Positions 20,377-31,324 of a stretch of 38,017 nt of DNA are shown piece after piece; within the stretch, counting starts at the first letter, position 1; each line of letters opens with the position of its first letter. A program made the position numbers and the translations under genes. The notes below the pieces were generated by a model. That model was given only the letters and a program-made list of their open reading frames with translations. It made no database searches and was not told the origin of the DNA. Source of the DNA: Acanthamoeba lenticulata (Eukaryota > Discosea > Longamoebia > Acanthamoebidae); assembly GCA_002179805.1 (NCBI GenBank), contig NAVB01000523.1, positions 1-38,017 on the forward strand. The letters are read 5' to 3'.

Positions 20377-22130
20377 ATGATGAGATAAATGAGATAAATC
20401 CCTTTGTTTCGCTTGTTGTCGACGTCGCCATGCGGCACCCCCAGCGCTCGGCCGACGAGCTGGCAGCCGTCGTTCATCATCCACCACTGGTCGGCCCAGG
20501 CCGAGCCGATCATGGAGCACTGGCCGGTGCCCGAGGCCGTGCCGTCGGCGTCGAGCCAGCTCTGCATGCGGCCGGAGACGGTCACACCCGTGGTGTCGGT
20601 GAGCTTGGTCGAGCTAGCCCAGAGGTTGCCCGACATCGCCTGCATGCGCTGCGGCACGAACTGGTTCAGTGAGTGCGTGAGCGACGTGAAGACGGCCCGT
20701 TGCACTTGCCCGCCAACGGGCCCAGGACGCAGCCAGACCATTTGTTGCGGCAGTTCCTAAAGGTCGAGTTCTGGACGATGTGGTTCTACCACGCGTCGTA
20801 CCACCGATGTTGGCGAACCAGTAAAAGTCGCGGATGAGCATGTTGTTGACCCACACCTGCCCGAACACGTTCATCGACAGCGCACGTCGTGGATTTTGAT
20901 TCGGTTGCCCCACGCCTGCAGGCCGCGGTTGGCCAGGAAGACCATGTTGTTCTCGAGCTCGAGCCACAGCTGCACGCCCAGGTTCCAGCACCCGGTGCTC
21001 GTCGAGGCCGGCGTGCCCACGGTCTTGTCCGAGCAGGTGTCGTGCACGATGTTGGACCGGCCCTCGGTGTACTGCAGCGTCGTCTTCGAGGCGTCCGTGT
21101 AGGTTAGCTCGCCGCCAAAGTAAAAGGCGCCGGCCGAGGCCCACCAGAAGCCCGTCGAGTGGGCCGTGTTGCCGCGGAAGGGCTGCTTGGCTGGGTTGAA
21201 GTTGGTCACGTTCTTGAAGTTGCCCGTGGGCCCCGACAGGCTTGGGAAGGAGAAGCCCGTCCACCCGCCGCTGGCCGCATTGCCCTCAATGGTGTTGTAC
21301 ATGTTGGTCACGTAGACGGGGGCGGCCGACATGTGGTGCCGACAGTCGGTGGCGGAGTTGACGGTCGAGTTGGTGTTGGCCACCATGTGCCAGTGCAGTG
21401 GATAGCGCCCGAGCACGTTGGTCTGGCCCATGCGGTAGAGCTCCACGCCCGAGAACCGGCCGCGCGCGCCGGCGCCGATGACCTGGAAGTGGCCGCCAAA
21501 GCCCGTGAGGCACTTGCTGGGGCACTGGTAGGTCGAGCCCGTCCCGCTCACGGGGTCCACGCAGGTGGCGTTGGCCGTGTCTGTGGGCTCCGACGAGGCG
21601 TCGCCCTGGATGACGATGTTGCGCGACAGCAGGCCCACCTCGGCCTGGTACTCGCGGCCGCCGGTGACCGCGATGCCCTTGACCTGGGACGCTGCCGGGA
21701 GAGCCTGCGCGCCGCGCGAGCCGTGGAGTGTGATGCTGATCTTGTTGCGCAGGCGGCAGGTGGGCGAGCCGATGAGCAGCGAGCCCAGCACGTTGAAGCC
21801 GCGCGCCGAGACGCTGATCTTGGCGTCACCAAAGATCAACTCGGACCCGGCCGGGACGGTGATCGTGTTGAAGACAAACGACACGTTGATCGAGCAGGAC
21901 CTTGGTCGCCGCCGGGATGTTGACGTTGGCTCCGTTGCCCGGGACGGCCCCGCCCCAGGTGGCCGGGTTGTGCCAGTCCTTGAGGCCCGCCTGCAGGTGC
22001 GGGCAGTCGGTGGCGGGCGGGCTCGGCGGCGGCGTGATCTTGGCCGGGCGGTAGCGACTGTACTTGCCGTCTCGCTCCAGTGGCCCGTCGTCAGGGCGCG
22101 GCCGGTCGGGACGCGAGCGTGTCGGCCGGG
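20373..22130 (-). pseudogene. G8-domain / beta-helix (TMEM2/CEMIP-like) protein with several frame breaks
   Basis: The minus strand encodes a G8 domain (DWHNPATWGGAVPGNGANV, then NTITVPAGSELIFGD and GSLLIGSPTCRL), then a parallel beta-helix segment with the hallmark LGRYPLHWHMV and a chain of Asn/Gly-rich turns. This is the arrangement of the TMEM2/CEMIP-like hyaluronan-related family and of protist G8 proteins. The frame is broken at least three times: near 21885 (VLLD / NVSFVFNT), near 20885 (IKIHDV / ALSMNVFGQVW) and near 20795-20700 (ANIGGTT / NHIVQNSTFRNC / AVFTSLTHSLNQF, two shifts). None coincides with a plausible intron. The 5' end is unclear. It is either a pseudogene or a region of poor sequence quality; enzymatic activity cannot be inferred. 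Confidence 0.7.
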
Positions 22131-22149
22131 AGGCTCGTGTAGAGGTCCT

Positions 22150-22167
22150 GCGTGCAGGTCTGCACGC
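22150..22167. other. Short perfect hairpin
   Basis: An 8-bp perfect stem (GCGTGCAG / CTGCACGC) with only two bases between the arms, lying just upstream of the G8 pseudogene on its coding strand and 20 nt from a second stem-loop. Confidence 0.5.
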
Positions 22168-22187
22168 TACTAGCGCATAGTGATATC

Positions 22188-22215
22188 GACAGCCAGATTT
22201 AGTGGTCTGGCTGTC
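22188..22215. other. Stem-loop, 10-bp perfect stem
   Basis: GACAGCCAGA and TCTGGCTGTC pair perfectly around an 8-nt loop (TTTAGTGG). It lies in a non-coding stretch. It could be an RNA structure or a remnant of a fold-back element; no known RNA family is recognised. Confidence 0.5.
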
Positions 22216-22754
22216 TCCTGTTCCCTGGAGCTATGTATCCTTCTTTTCTGGCCTCGCTGCTCCTCTTTGTGCCCCAAAGAAGTAGTAGGAGTTATGGGCC
22301 CGGAACTCCATTAGCCAAGCATTCAGATGCCTGCCATTCTTACATGATCCCTGCAAGGATGGCTCTTCCGACCGAGGAAATCTTGATCTTGTTTTACATG
22401 CTCTTTTCTTGTTTACTAAACCCAAGAGAAGCATGTGAGAACTTTCTTGTGACTTTCTATATCTGCTCACATTCCTGCAAGCACCAGCATGTTGGCTGCA
22501 GCCCCTTCTGTTGATGGTGCTCCAGCAGCCGAGAAAAGCTACCGTCGTCGCCGTCGTCACCGCGCGGGGAAGGCGCACGAGTGGTCAGGCGCCCGGCACA
22601 GGGCAGCACTGCCGCGCCGCGTGCCCCAGAGCGTGCGTGACAACGATTGACGCGCGGTCCTGGCGCTCCTTCGCTAAACGTGGCCACCCCAACATAAGGG
22701 TTCACTCCACTTGACCTGGCCCTCTATGGTGGCGGCATAGCTCGAGACGTGGTA
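22216..22754. other. Non-coding stretch between G8 pseudogene and ankyrin fragment
   Basis: No open frame with a domain on either strand. AT-richer in the first half, GC-rich in the second. Probably decayed sequence. Confidence 0.4.
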
Positions 22755-23017
22755 CGTCCCCAGCCACTCTCAGCTATGGGGCCGATGTCGACAAGATGGA
22801 CGCAAGCGGCTACTCCTTCCTCGACATCACAACGCATCACAAGGGAAAGGAGTTGGAAGAGTTGTTCGTGTTGGTTGATTTTCTCAAACTCGTGTATTAT
22901 AAGCCGACCGGCCTTCAGGCCATTGGACGCAGGCGCCTGCCACCCACGACACAAGGCGAAACAGGAGACGAGGATCCTCTCGAGCCTGGGCTCTTTATGG
23001 AAGGTCAATTGGGGTGA
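22755..23017 (+). pseudogene. C-terminal fragment of an ankyrin-repeat protein
   Basis: The plus-strand frame reads LSYGADVDKMDASGYSFLDI followed by THHKGKELEELF, a standard ankyrin unit (GADV..D..GYS.LD....). The tail FLKLVYYKPTGLQAIGRRRL continues to a TGA at 23015-23017. No upstream ATG, exon or further repeat is visible, so this is a fragment. Its last two thirds form duplicated block B. Confidence 0.6.
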
Positions 23018-23052
23018 TGACTTGCTATCTACACTATACATCCCAACGTTGG
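22842..23052 (+). repeat. Duplicated block, copy B
   Basis: About 211 bp, roughly 97% identical to 18615-18822 (copy A) in the same orientation. Copy B retains the ankyrin unit immediately upstream, so B is closer to the original gene than A. Confidence 0.85.
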
Positions 23053-23124
23053 CCAAAAGCACGTCGCCAGGTTGATGAAGCGGTTCCTCCTTCTGCTCCT
23101 TCTTCTTCCTCATCCTCTTCATCC

Positions 23125-24632
23125 TCATTGCCTCTCAAAGTTCACCGGGCGGAAGTGGAACGGCCTACAGTGGCCGCGACTCTGCCCGAACGGCGGCAAG
23201 GTGGTCACGGCCATCGTCGGCGCGGAAGACGACGACGCGGACGCATAATGCTGTTGCTGAAGCGGGTGGACGTTGAGGAGGCTGATGTAGGGCGGTGGGT
23301 TGAACTGCGGCAGCGCCGCGCAGTCGGAGCAGGCCGACCCGCAGGCCGGCCAGGCGGCGCAGCCGGGAGACCCCGACGAGGACGAGGACCGGGACGACTG
23401 GCCCGAGGCGGCGGTCGTCGTCATTTTCACCGGCGAGGCTCGCAGGAACTGGAGGAGGCTGTCCGAGACGCCCGCGGGAGGGAACGAGGGCCGCGGACAG
23501 CCGCCGATGGCCGACGGCCCCTCGCGCATGAGGTCCAGGTAGCCGCCGGCGAGGCCGAGGCCGATGGCTCCGAGGCTGCCGTCGCCGCCGTCGCTGCCCT
23601 CCCAGTCGCTGGTCTGGTTGCCCTCGCTGCTGTGCTCCGGCGTGGCCTCGAGCTGCTCGTAGTCGCTCTCCTCGTGGTCGCCCTCGTCGGAGCCGTTCTC
23701 TTGGCCACCAAAGAAGGGCACCGCCGCGGACTTGGAGGCGGCGGCGGATAGGGGCACCTCGGGGACTGGGGCGGCCGCTTCCTGGCGGAGCCGCTTCCTG
23801 ACGGGCTGCTGTTGTGGTGGCGCTACATCGTAGAGGACCTGGCGCGGACGGACGGAAGGGATGGACTGGAGCGGTGGCAGCCGGCCGTGGGCTTGGACGG
23901 CGGTCAGCTGGTGAACTGCAGCCGAGGACGACGTCCCTCCTCGGGCGAGGAGCTCTGGCGGAGGCGGGGCGTAGGGGAGGCGATCCTTGAAGGCGTGGGG
24001 CTCGGGCAGGATGCGCTGCAGGCCCTTGTAGCAATGCTTGGTCTGGCCCCGTGGGCCGAGGCGGTTGCACTGGATGTTGGGAAAGGCTCTACACGCCATG
24101 GGCAAAACCATGAGGATGATGATGTAGAGGCCTAGCCGATAGTACAAGCTGAAGTACAGGAAGAAGTAGAACGTACTGGTGCAGTATCTTGCCCATCATA
24201 GCTTTGGAGAGAGGTTCCTTGTCGGCCTGAGAGCACAGGCTCATGTAGTCCTCGTAGACCTCCTCCTTGGGCAGAGAGCCCAAGTTGTTTATCTGGTACG
24301 TGGCCTGCAGCCTATGTGCAGGATGTGAAGAAGGAGTTGTCAGGTCGGTGGCGATGAAGACAACGACCAAGTCCTGAAGAGCTCTAAGCATGGTTGTACC
24401 AAGCGATGATCTCGTTTATCCTGTGCGCCCGGTTGGTGAAGTAGTCCTTCTTGGAGCGGTCGGCCAAGCGCTGGGGCTCCTCCACGGTGAAGGTGAGTGG
24501 CCGGCTGAAGTGGGGCCGCTGGACTAGCAGTGGCGAAGGTGGACTGACGCCAAAAGACGGCTCGATGGCTTCATGTCTTCGTGCTTCTTCTACAACAACC
24601 CCCACCTCTGGTTCACCGTACGCCCGCTTCAT
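23125..24632 (-). CDS. RFX-type winged-helix transcription factor (gene B)
   Basis: Predicted 443-residue nuclear DNA-binding protein. Minus-strand exons: 24632-24400, 24311-24177, 24088-23125; phases close. The RFX DNA-binding domain lies at about residues 70-145: INEIIAWLQATYQINNLGSL, PKEEVYEDYMSLC, MMGKILHQAFPNIQCNRLGP and RGQTKHCYKGLQRI. RFX factors bind X-box-type palindromes. The remaining 300 residues are Pro/Ser/Gly-rich and acidic, probably regulatory; no dimerisation domain is seen. The start chosen is the first ATG in the open frame of exon 1. Both introns fall at the same domain positions as two introns of gene A, 0.4 kb upstream on the same strand. Confidence 0.8.
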
Positions 24633-24993
24633 CCGTCTATAGCCGGCTCTCTGCTCGAGTGGTCGGGCTTCGTCGTCAGCTGGCGGAAGGAGAGACGACA
24701 AGGACACCAGAACAGCGCGCCCGGCAACGAACAGCTGGTGTTTTCCGACGAGCGTGCCGCCTTACCTCTTTGAGCCTTCTTTTCCTTTGCTTACCTTGTC
24801 GTTCCAGTACACATTTGGGTTTTCTTGTCGTTTTTTGTACTTGTCCCCAAAAAGGTTTGGTAACTTGTTGCGTTTTGGATCGTTGCGAGGATGAAACCCG
24901 TTCTTACGCCAGATCCAGTAACACATAAAAGAAAAGTCTGTGCCACGACGAGTTCTGGGGCATTCTTTCTTTTTGAGGGCCAAGTGACGTCTT

Positions 24994-26922
24994 TTATTCC
25001 TGACCGTCATGGTCGCCGGCATCAGAACGATACTTTCCGGCTGGCTCGTGTAGCCGTTCTCGCGAGAAGGCGTGGGTCGAGGCGGGCGAGAAGGACTTGT
25101 TGTTGTGCTGCTGTTGCTGTTCGTGGTAGTGCGTTCTCGAGGCGGGGGCAGGCCAAGTAGAGGAGGTAGGGAGTGGTGGAGGCGCCGCATGGTAGAGGTC
25201 ATGAGGAGTGGTGGAGGCGCCGCATGGTAGAGGAGCGTGTGGCTGCTGAAAGAAGGCGAAAGAAGAGCTGGCGTCGCCAGCTACAAGAGGGCCGCCCGTG
25301 TAGTGGTGATAGGGAGTCATGGTGGGCATGGTGGGCATGGTGCTCGTCGTTGTCGCCGCCGCGGACGCAGGCAGCTGTCGAGCGGCAGACCAGCCCGAGC
25401 TGGCGGTATCGTAGAGCAAGCTGTCCACGCTCGTGTTCCAGCCAGGAACGCCTCTACTCGCGCCATACGACATCGACGTGAGGCCGTCGTGGCTGGGGCG
25501 GTAGGCGAAGCTGGGCGAGGCTTCGGGCACAGTTGGCCGCAAGTGCGACATCGCGGGTAAGACCGGGGGATAGCCACCATGCACCATGGCCCCTTGCGTG
25601 TAAAACGGGTGGGCCATCGGCGTTGTCGTCGCCAGCACGTGGCCGCCAGGACTCGAAGGCGGGGACATGAACCCCGCGCCCCCGCCTCGCATGTGGGGCG
25701 CCGACACGTGCGACGAAAGAGAAGAAGAGGACGACGAACCGGGCGAGGCCGCGGCGTCAAAGCCCCGGAGGGATGGCAAGCAGATGCCCGGCATCATCGC
25801 GTACCAGCTGGCCGCTGCCGCCGACGGCGTCGGCGGAGCTTCGGCGGGCACCTGGGCCGCGGCCGAGGGGAAGCCAACGTCCCTCGGGCTGTTGCTCCTC
25901 TCCGTCCCCGGCCTTCCCGCCGACGAGGTCGCCGTGAGTGCCGTTGTTGGTGCTGTTGTGGGTGCTGATGTTGTTGGGGAGGTCGTCGTCCGCAGCCGTT
26001 CGTCCTCGGCCAACGGACTCGAGTGCGGAGACTTGCCGTCTTCGCTCGGGATCTGCCGCTGCAGCCACCGATACGAGTGCTTCGTCGAGCCTGTTGTTGT
26101 GCCACACACAAAACCCATGTGGGTTGACCACAGTGAACGGAATGCATTAATTAATCGGCGTGCTGTCCTAGGCGACCACCCGACAGGCTCTGTCCTAGGC
26201 TCCGGTAACCCCCGCCGGTTTTTTCCGTGCTCGGGTGTGCGGTGCAACATGGGGGGGGGGGGCAATGTTGTGACGTTCTGCCGTACCGCGGCGGCCGAGG
26301 CGATTGCAGGTAAGGTTGGGGAAGGCGACGTGGACCAACTTGCCAAAGGTGGCGCGGGCCATGGCGGACTTGCCGTCGCGTGAGCACATGTGCATGTAGT
26401 CGTGGTAGACGTCCTCTTTGGGGATCGATCCCGAGTTGGGCACCACCGCGTAGACCTCCCTCAGCCTGCTCGCGTGGCAGGTGCGCACGAAGGACGACAG
26501 CACCGTCAGTGTCCATCAACAAAAAAGAACGAAAGCGATGTGTGGAAAGAGCGAAGAGGCCTTTTCAAAAAGAGGAAAAGAACGGAACCAGCCCGTTGAT
26601 GGGGCCGTGACAGGCGCGACTCTCAGGTTCAAATAAAGCGAGGATTTAATAAAGATGATGATGGTGAACCTTACCAGTGAACGACTGCCTGGCGAGTGTG
26701 GACGTTGGGGCTCTGTTGAGTGAAATCGATCGTGTAGGTGGGTTGGGGGCGGCGTCCAAACGAATCTGTGCCAGTCGTTGACGATGTCTTCTTCTTTGCG
26801 CTCTCCCGCTTGATTCCGTTGTGGGCAGCAGCTCTGCCGTTGCTCTCCGCGTGTTGTGCGTCCCCGGTTGCGCTACCTTCTTGAGGGCTTCTGCTGCCTT
26901 CCTGTGGCCTCTGCGCTTGCAT
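24994..26922 (-). CDS. RFX-type winged-helix transcription factor (gene A)
   Basis: Predicted 507-residue protein. Minus-strand exons: 26922-26675, 26465-26287, 26090-24994; phases close. The RFX domain (about residues 75-155) reads VVHWLREVYAVVPNSGSI, PKEDVYHDYMHMC, TFGKLVHVAFPNLTCNRLGR and RGSTKHSYRWLQRQI. The RLGxRG..KH.YRW/KG core identifies the family. The C-terminal 350 residues are Ser/Pro/His/Thr-rich without a known domain. The ATG at 26922 is the first after an in-frame stop. The intron after RLGRRG splits the domain later than gene B's second intron, and it contains a C12 tract 24 nt after the donor. Probably a paralogue of gene B. Confidence 0.8.
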
Positions 26923-27651
26923 GCCGTGCACCTCCCTTCAATCACGTCGCCGAGAGGAACTAGTTAAAGAGGAAACAAGAAGTCACCACCAGGACGTGGT
27001 GCGCGTGTGAGGCACAACAGAACGGAGAAGGAACAAGAACTCGCCGCCCTGATCGCCCCAGCCTGTTGGCGCCTCGGCGTAGCCCCGTTCCGCGCCCCAC
27101 GTTTCCGAGGACAGACTTATGTTGCACGTGCATTCTAATAACAGAATAAGATTCCGTCATATCCTTCACATGCAAGCCTTTCTCATTCTCAAAATACTCT
27201 TTCTTTGGGTTGTGCTTCCCAACCCAAGAGGCAACATGAGGCTTCTCCTCTAGGGGACGCTCAGGTGATGTGACCGTCCCGGCCTTCTTTCTCTACAAGG
27301 CAAACCTGATTTGTCTTCCTTTTGAGGCTGACCTTCGAGGAGCAGGTGTAGCCTATCTACTCCTGGGCCTTTTGAAATAGTGCTGCTGCTTGGGCGCCCC
27401 CAGACATGCCAGACACAGCCTTCTCCTGTCTGGAGCAGGAGACGGCTCGTTGCGACTGGATCAGGGGCGAATGCTCTTGTTGGTGGCTACAAAAAGCAGA
27501 GCCAAACAATACAACAACAAAAAGAAGAAAAGTAGTGGAAGAAGAAGATGTAAATCTTGAGCTGATTGCTGACCAGTACGTCAAAAACGTGGGTCCCCTC
27601 CAACAAGTCTCTTGAAGGGGTTTCTACAACAACAACAACTACGAGGCTATA
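26923..27651. other. Intergenic region between RFX gene A and RNF10-like gene
   Basis: About 0.7 kb: promoter and 5' UTR of gene A plus 3' flank of the RNF10-like gene. Open frames on both strands are short with no domain. No RNA gene recognised. Confidence 0.4.
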
Positions 27652-30600
27652 TCAGTACCGCCGGCCGCCCGCGTTGGAGACGAGCAGGATCTTCTTCTTC
27701 TTGCCCTTGCCCGCGTTGCCACCGGCCCCATTGGCGCCGCCCTTCTTGCCTCCTCCGGGCTGACTCGTGGCGGCGGCCTCGAACGAGGGGAAGGCCTCCT
27801 CGTTCCAGCCCGACCACACCTCGTTCTTTGCCACCTGCGAAAACGTTGGCGTCTGGCCAGACAAGCAAGAAAGCAAGCGTCATTAGCTCTTTGCTCTTGT
27901 GGCCACAGCAAACATGCACCAGGCGCGCGCACCTTGGCCGTTGTTCGGCTGCTTTGCGTTGTGGAGGACGACGACGAGGATGAGGTGGACTTGGACGAAG
28001 AGGACTTGGACGAAGAAGAAGATGATGACGATATCGTGATGCCAGACGTGGCCGTGGCGAGCTGCTTCTTGGCCCAGGCGCCCTGGAGAGCGCCCGAGGG
28101 CGACTCAGAGAGCGGCGAGGACGAGGACGACGAGGACGCAGTAGCGGGCGTCGTGGGGATGCTGACCGGCGGCGTGGCCCTGGCGGCCTCGGCGGCCGCT
28201 TGCTCGTCGGCCATGCGCTGGCTCTCCTCAAGCGCGGCTGCGAGCAGCGGATCGTCGTCGACGGCGGCGCCGTTGAGGCCCGGGAACTCGGCGGCCAAAG
28301 TGGCCTTACTGTGCTGTTGCTGCTGCTTCTTCTTCTCCCTGTCGTCGTCGTCGCGCTCGGCCTCGCGCTCGCGCCTGATGAGCGCGCGCTTGGCCTCGCG
28401 GAACTTGAACTCGTCGGCAAAGGTCGCGAGGGTCTTGTCCGAGGCCAGGCCGGGGGCCATCTCGATCTCGCAGAACTGGAACTGGGTCGAGAGCGGCAAG
28501 TGGCCGACGATCATCTTCCGCCGCTTGCGCATCTTCTCGTTCTGCGTGATCTCCTCGAGCTGCAGGACCTTGGCCTCGACCTTGGCCGGCAGCTTGTCAA
28601 AGCTGCCACCCACCTCCTTGTGCAGGCACCGGAAGTTGAGCGGATGCATGAAGATGTTTTGCCCGTCGCTGGCCTGGTAGAAGTAGTAGATGTCCGGCGA
28701 CGCCATGATCGACATCGACGTCGTCGTCTTGTTCTTCTTGTTCTTGTTCTTCTTGTCGTTGTTGGCCGCGGACGCCTCGTCGTGGTCAGTGTCGTCGTCG
28801 CCCTCGCCGAGCTGGCGGTCGGCCTCCTCGCTCTCGCCGGCCGTGTCGTCGTCATCGTCAACACCATCGTCGTCGTCGTCGTCGTCGTATTCAGAGACCT
28901 CGGACTCGCTCGTCGCGCTGCTCGAGCGGCCCCGTCTTGGCCTCGGCCTCGGCTTCGGCTTGTCCTTGGCCTTGTCGGCCGCCTGGGGCTCGCTGGCCGC
29001 CGACTTGCGGAGCGGCTGCGACTGAGGCGGCTTGCCGAGCTCGGCGCCGTCGCGCTTGGCGGCTTCGGCCTTCTTGGCGGCAAACTCCTGGCGCCGCTCC
29101 TGCAGCTCGTAGAGCGCGCCCTCGATAAAGGGCACGGGCTCGTAGTCGTGCAGGGCGCGGGCCTGGGCCAGGTTCTCGTTGAGGTCCTGCTGCTCCTTGT
29201 CGAGGATCGGCGTGATGTCGTCCACCAGCACGAGCCGGCTAAAGGCCGAGTCCTGGTCGTCGTGATGCAGCAGTGTCTCCATCGTCCGCCAGTGCTCCGA
29301 AGGCAGCGCCACCTTAAATAAACATTTTTAAAAAATTAAGTAAAATAGTAAGAAAGTATTCAGAAAATGTATAATTAAAATAATAAATAAATAAATAGTA
29401 ACATAAAATACGCGTACGGTGCAGTCCTTGTGGCGCCGCATGAGGGTGAACGTGATGGAGTCGCCCTCGTGGTACTCCTTCACGATCTCGATGGAGGTGC
29501 TCTTGAGGTGCTTTGTCGACACCGAGTCGAAGCAGATGGGGCACTTACGCCAGCCCTTCTGCGCCATGCCCAGGTACCGGTTGATGCAGCTCCAGCAGTA
29601 GATGTGTCCACACTTGGTCATCTTTCTGTTGATTTTTTGTTTATTTTTTATTTTATTTTTGTTTTGGTCAGTCGTGCTCTCGAGAGCGGCGGCAGGGGCG
29701 TCGACAACGTACGGAGCCATGGGCACGTCGAGGCAGATGGGGCAGTTGTAGGGGACGGGCGTCTGCAGTACGATCTGCTCGATCTCGGCCCAGTCCACCA
29801 ACTGGTCCGTCTCGTAGAGATGGCGCACGTACTCGCCTCCCGCATTGACCACAAAGCGATAACTGGAGGCAGAAGCGCACAAGTGAATACGAAATGCCAA
29901 AAGTAGAAGAATAAAATGTAAACAAAATATAAAAATGTAAAATAAATAATAAATAATAAAAGTTGTAGAGGGCGGCAGTGCAAGTACTTGGCCTGGAGGA
30001 AGCGCTCCTTCTTGAACTCGACCACGGGCGTGCGCCGCCTGGGCGCGGGGGTCCAGTCGGGCACGGTCGGGCGCTGGTAAGTGAAGTTGAGCAAGTAGTT
30101 GGCTGGCACGTGGAACTGAGCCGATCGTGTCATCTTCTTCCTGCCCTTCTTGTCCCTGCGGCGGGGCTCCTCAGGAGGCACCTGAAGAACACAATCAACG
30201 TCGTCTTTACTAAGCATTCGTGCGCCGGTACGATCTGTCATGATCAAAAATGGGCCGACGCCAAATGAGCAAGGAACGCGAACCTCGCTGGGCAAGGGGT
30301 CATTAGGGATCGCTGGTGCAGATGCAGACAGGCCAATGGCCGAAGTAGCGCCAGGCGATGGCCTGAAGGAAGGCGCATTGACATTGAACCGATGCACGGG
30401 AGAGCCGCCCCTAGGCGCGGGCGACGAAGGCGGGGCAGCGGAACGGTCATAGAGGTACTCGGACTCTGAGCCCGACGAAGGCGAGAAATCGCCTTCGTAG
30501 AAGAAGTCAGCCCCGCCTCCGCGAGCTTCAGCCTTCCTTGACCCTCCATCGAGGCGCACGCTTCCACCACGGAACTGGCGGCCGCGCCCAGAAGATCCAC

Positions 30601-30721
30601 GGCCGCCACCCCTCTTGGCGGACCCATTAAAGCTCGTGGGAGGGCGTCGAGAGCGACCAGCGCGGTTGACATCGCCGCCATTGCTGCCGCTCATTCTTTC
30701 CATTCTCTCAATCTCAGCCAT
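27652..30721 (-). CDS. RNF10-type RING-finger E3 ubiquitin ligase, 6 exons
   Basis: Predicted 850-residue protein. Minus-strand exons: 30721-30284, 30181-29988, 29862-29709, 29621-29418, 29312-27933, 27834-27652; phases close. A C3HC4 RING is split by an intron: CPICLDVPMAPY / MTKCGHIYCWSCI ... KCPIC, ligands near Cys251, Cys254, Cys266, His268, Cys271, Cys274, Cys289, Cys292. The family-typical FLQANYRFVVNAGGEY lies before it, and DIYYFYQASDGQNIFMHPLN, FRCLHKEVGG and IVGHLPLSTQFQFCEIEM after it; together these match RNF10/Mag2. RNF10 ubiquitinates 40S ribosomal proteins on stalled or damaged ribosomes. The N-terminus is Gly/Arg/Ser-rich, the middle has a long Asp/Glu tract, and the end is Ser-rich then Lys-rich. 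Next to HEATR1, another ribosome-linked gene, in divergent orientation. Start: earliest in-frame ATG; others at 18 and 27 nt downstream are possible. Confidence 0.88.
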
Positions 30722-31324
30722 TCTAGCCTCTCTTCCTCCCTCTTGATGAATGTAGTTGGTAGGTTGATCAAAACTGGACAGGGGTATCACCCTTCGCCGC
30801 CTTTGTACAAGATGTATTCACACGTTAACCTTTTGCCTGTGTAAGAGAGGAAGAGAGGTGCCGAATGGGAGGAGAAACGAAGCGAGGAAAGCGAGAGATT
30901 GAGCACGCGCGAACGCTGGGGCGTGAAACAGCAGAGATGAGAGTGCAGCTGTAGTGCTGCAGCAGCAAAGGAGGGTCGATCCGCAGCTCCAAGCTAGAGT
31001 TGGAAAGATGCGAAGCGAAAAAAAGAAAAAACTGGAAAATCCGCTTTACCAGCACCAACAGTGAGAAAAATCGCAGGACTCAGCCCGACTGTTGAGCAGC
31101 ATAGTTGGAATTTTTGGGCAAAGTAAAGTTGTCGACTTCCGCTGTTCTTCTCCATCTCGTGCCGGCAAGCTGAGATTTTTGTTCCTCCGACCCGACTCAG
31201 GCGCAATCTCGCGAGATTAGTCGCGTTTGCTCCTCTGCTCACTTGATTTCACTTGTAGCACAGCTGACTGCTGGCAGCCCAGAATCGTTAAGCATCCCAG
31301 CAAATCGAATCTCCATAAATCAAA
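30722..31324. promoter_or_regulatory. Shared divergent promoter region (RNF10-like / HEATR1)
   Basis: About 0.6 kb between the start codons of two divergently transcribed genes whose products both act on ribosomes. It must hold both promoters. A TATA box or factor site cannot be assigned. Co-regulation is inference from layout only. Confidence 0.5.

Noticed and set aside
22724..23128. Minus-strand frame through duplicated block B (also seen in block A)
   Set aside because: Both strands are open, but only the plus strand shows an ankyrin unit and a shared natural stop.
24762..25000. Minus-strand open frame with protein-like sequence (FMCYWIWRKNGFHPRNDPKR)
   Set aside because: No start, splice partners or domain; it lies in the short gap between the two RFX genes and overlaps the 3' flank of gene A. 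Probably chance.
26923..27651. Possible tRNA or other RNA gene
   Set aside because: No cloverleaf with paired arms and no A/B box pair could be assembled.
28200..29321. Long plus-strand frame opposite the RNF10-like gene
   Set aside because: Leu/Val-rich shadow frame; the minus strand has the RNF10 signature motifs.
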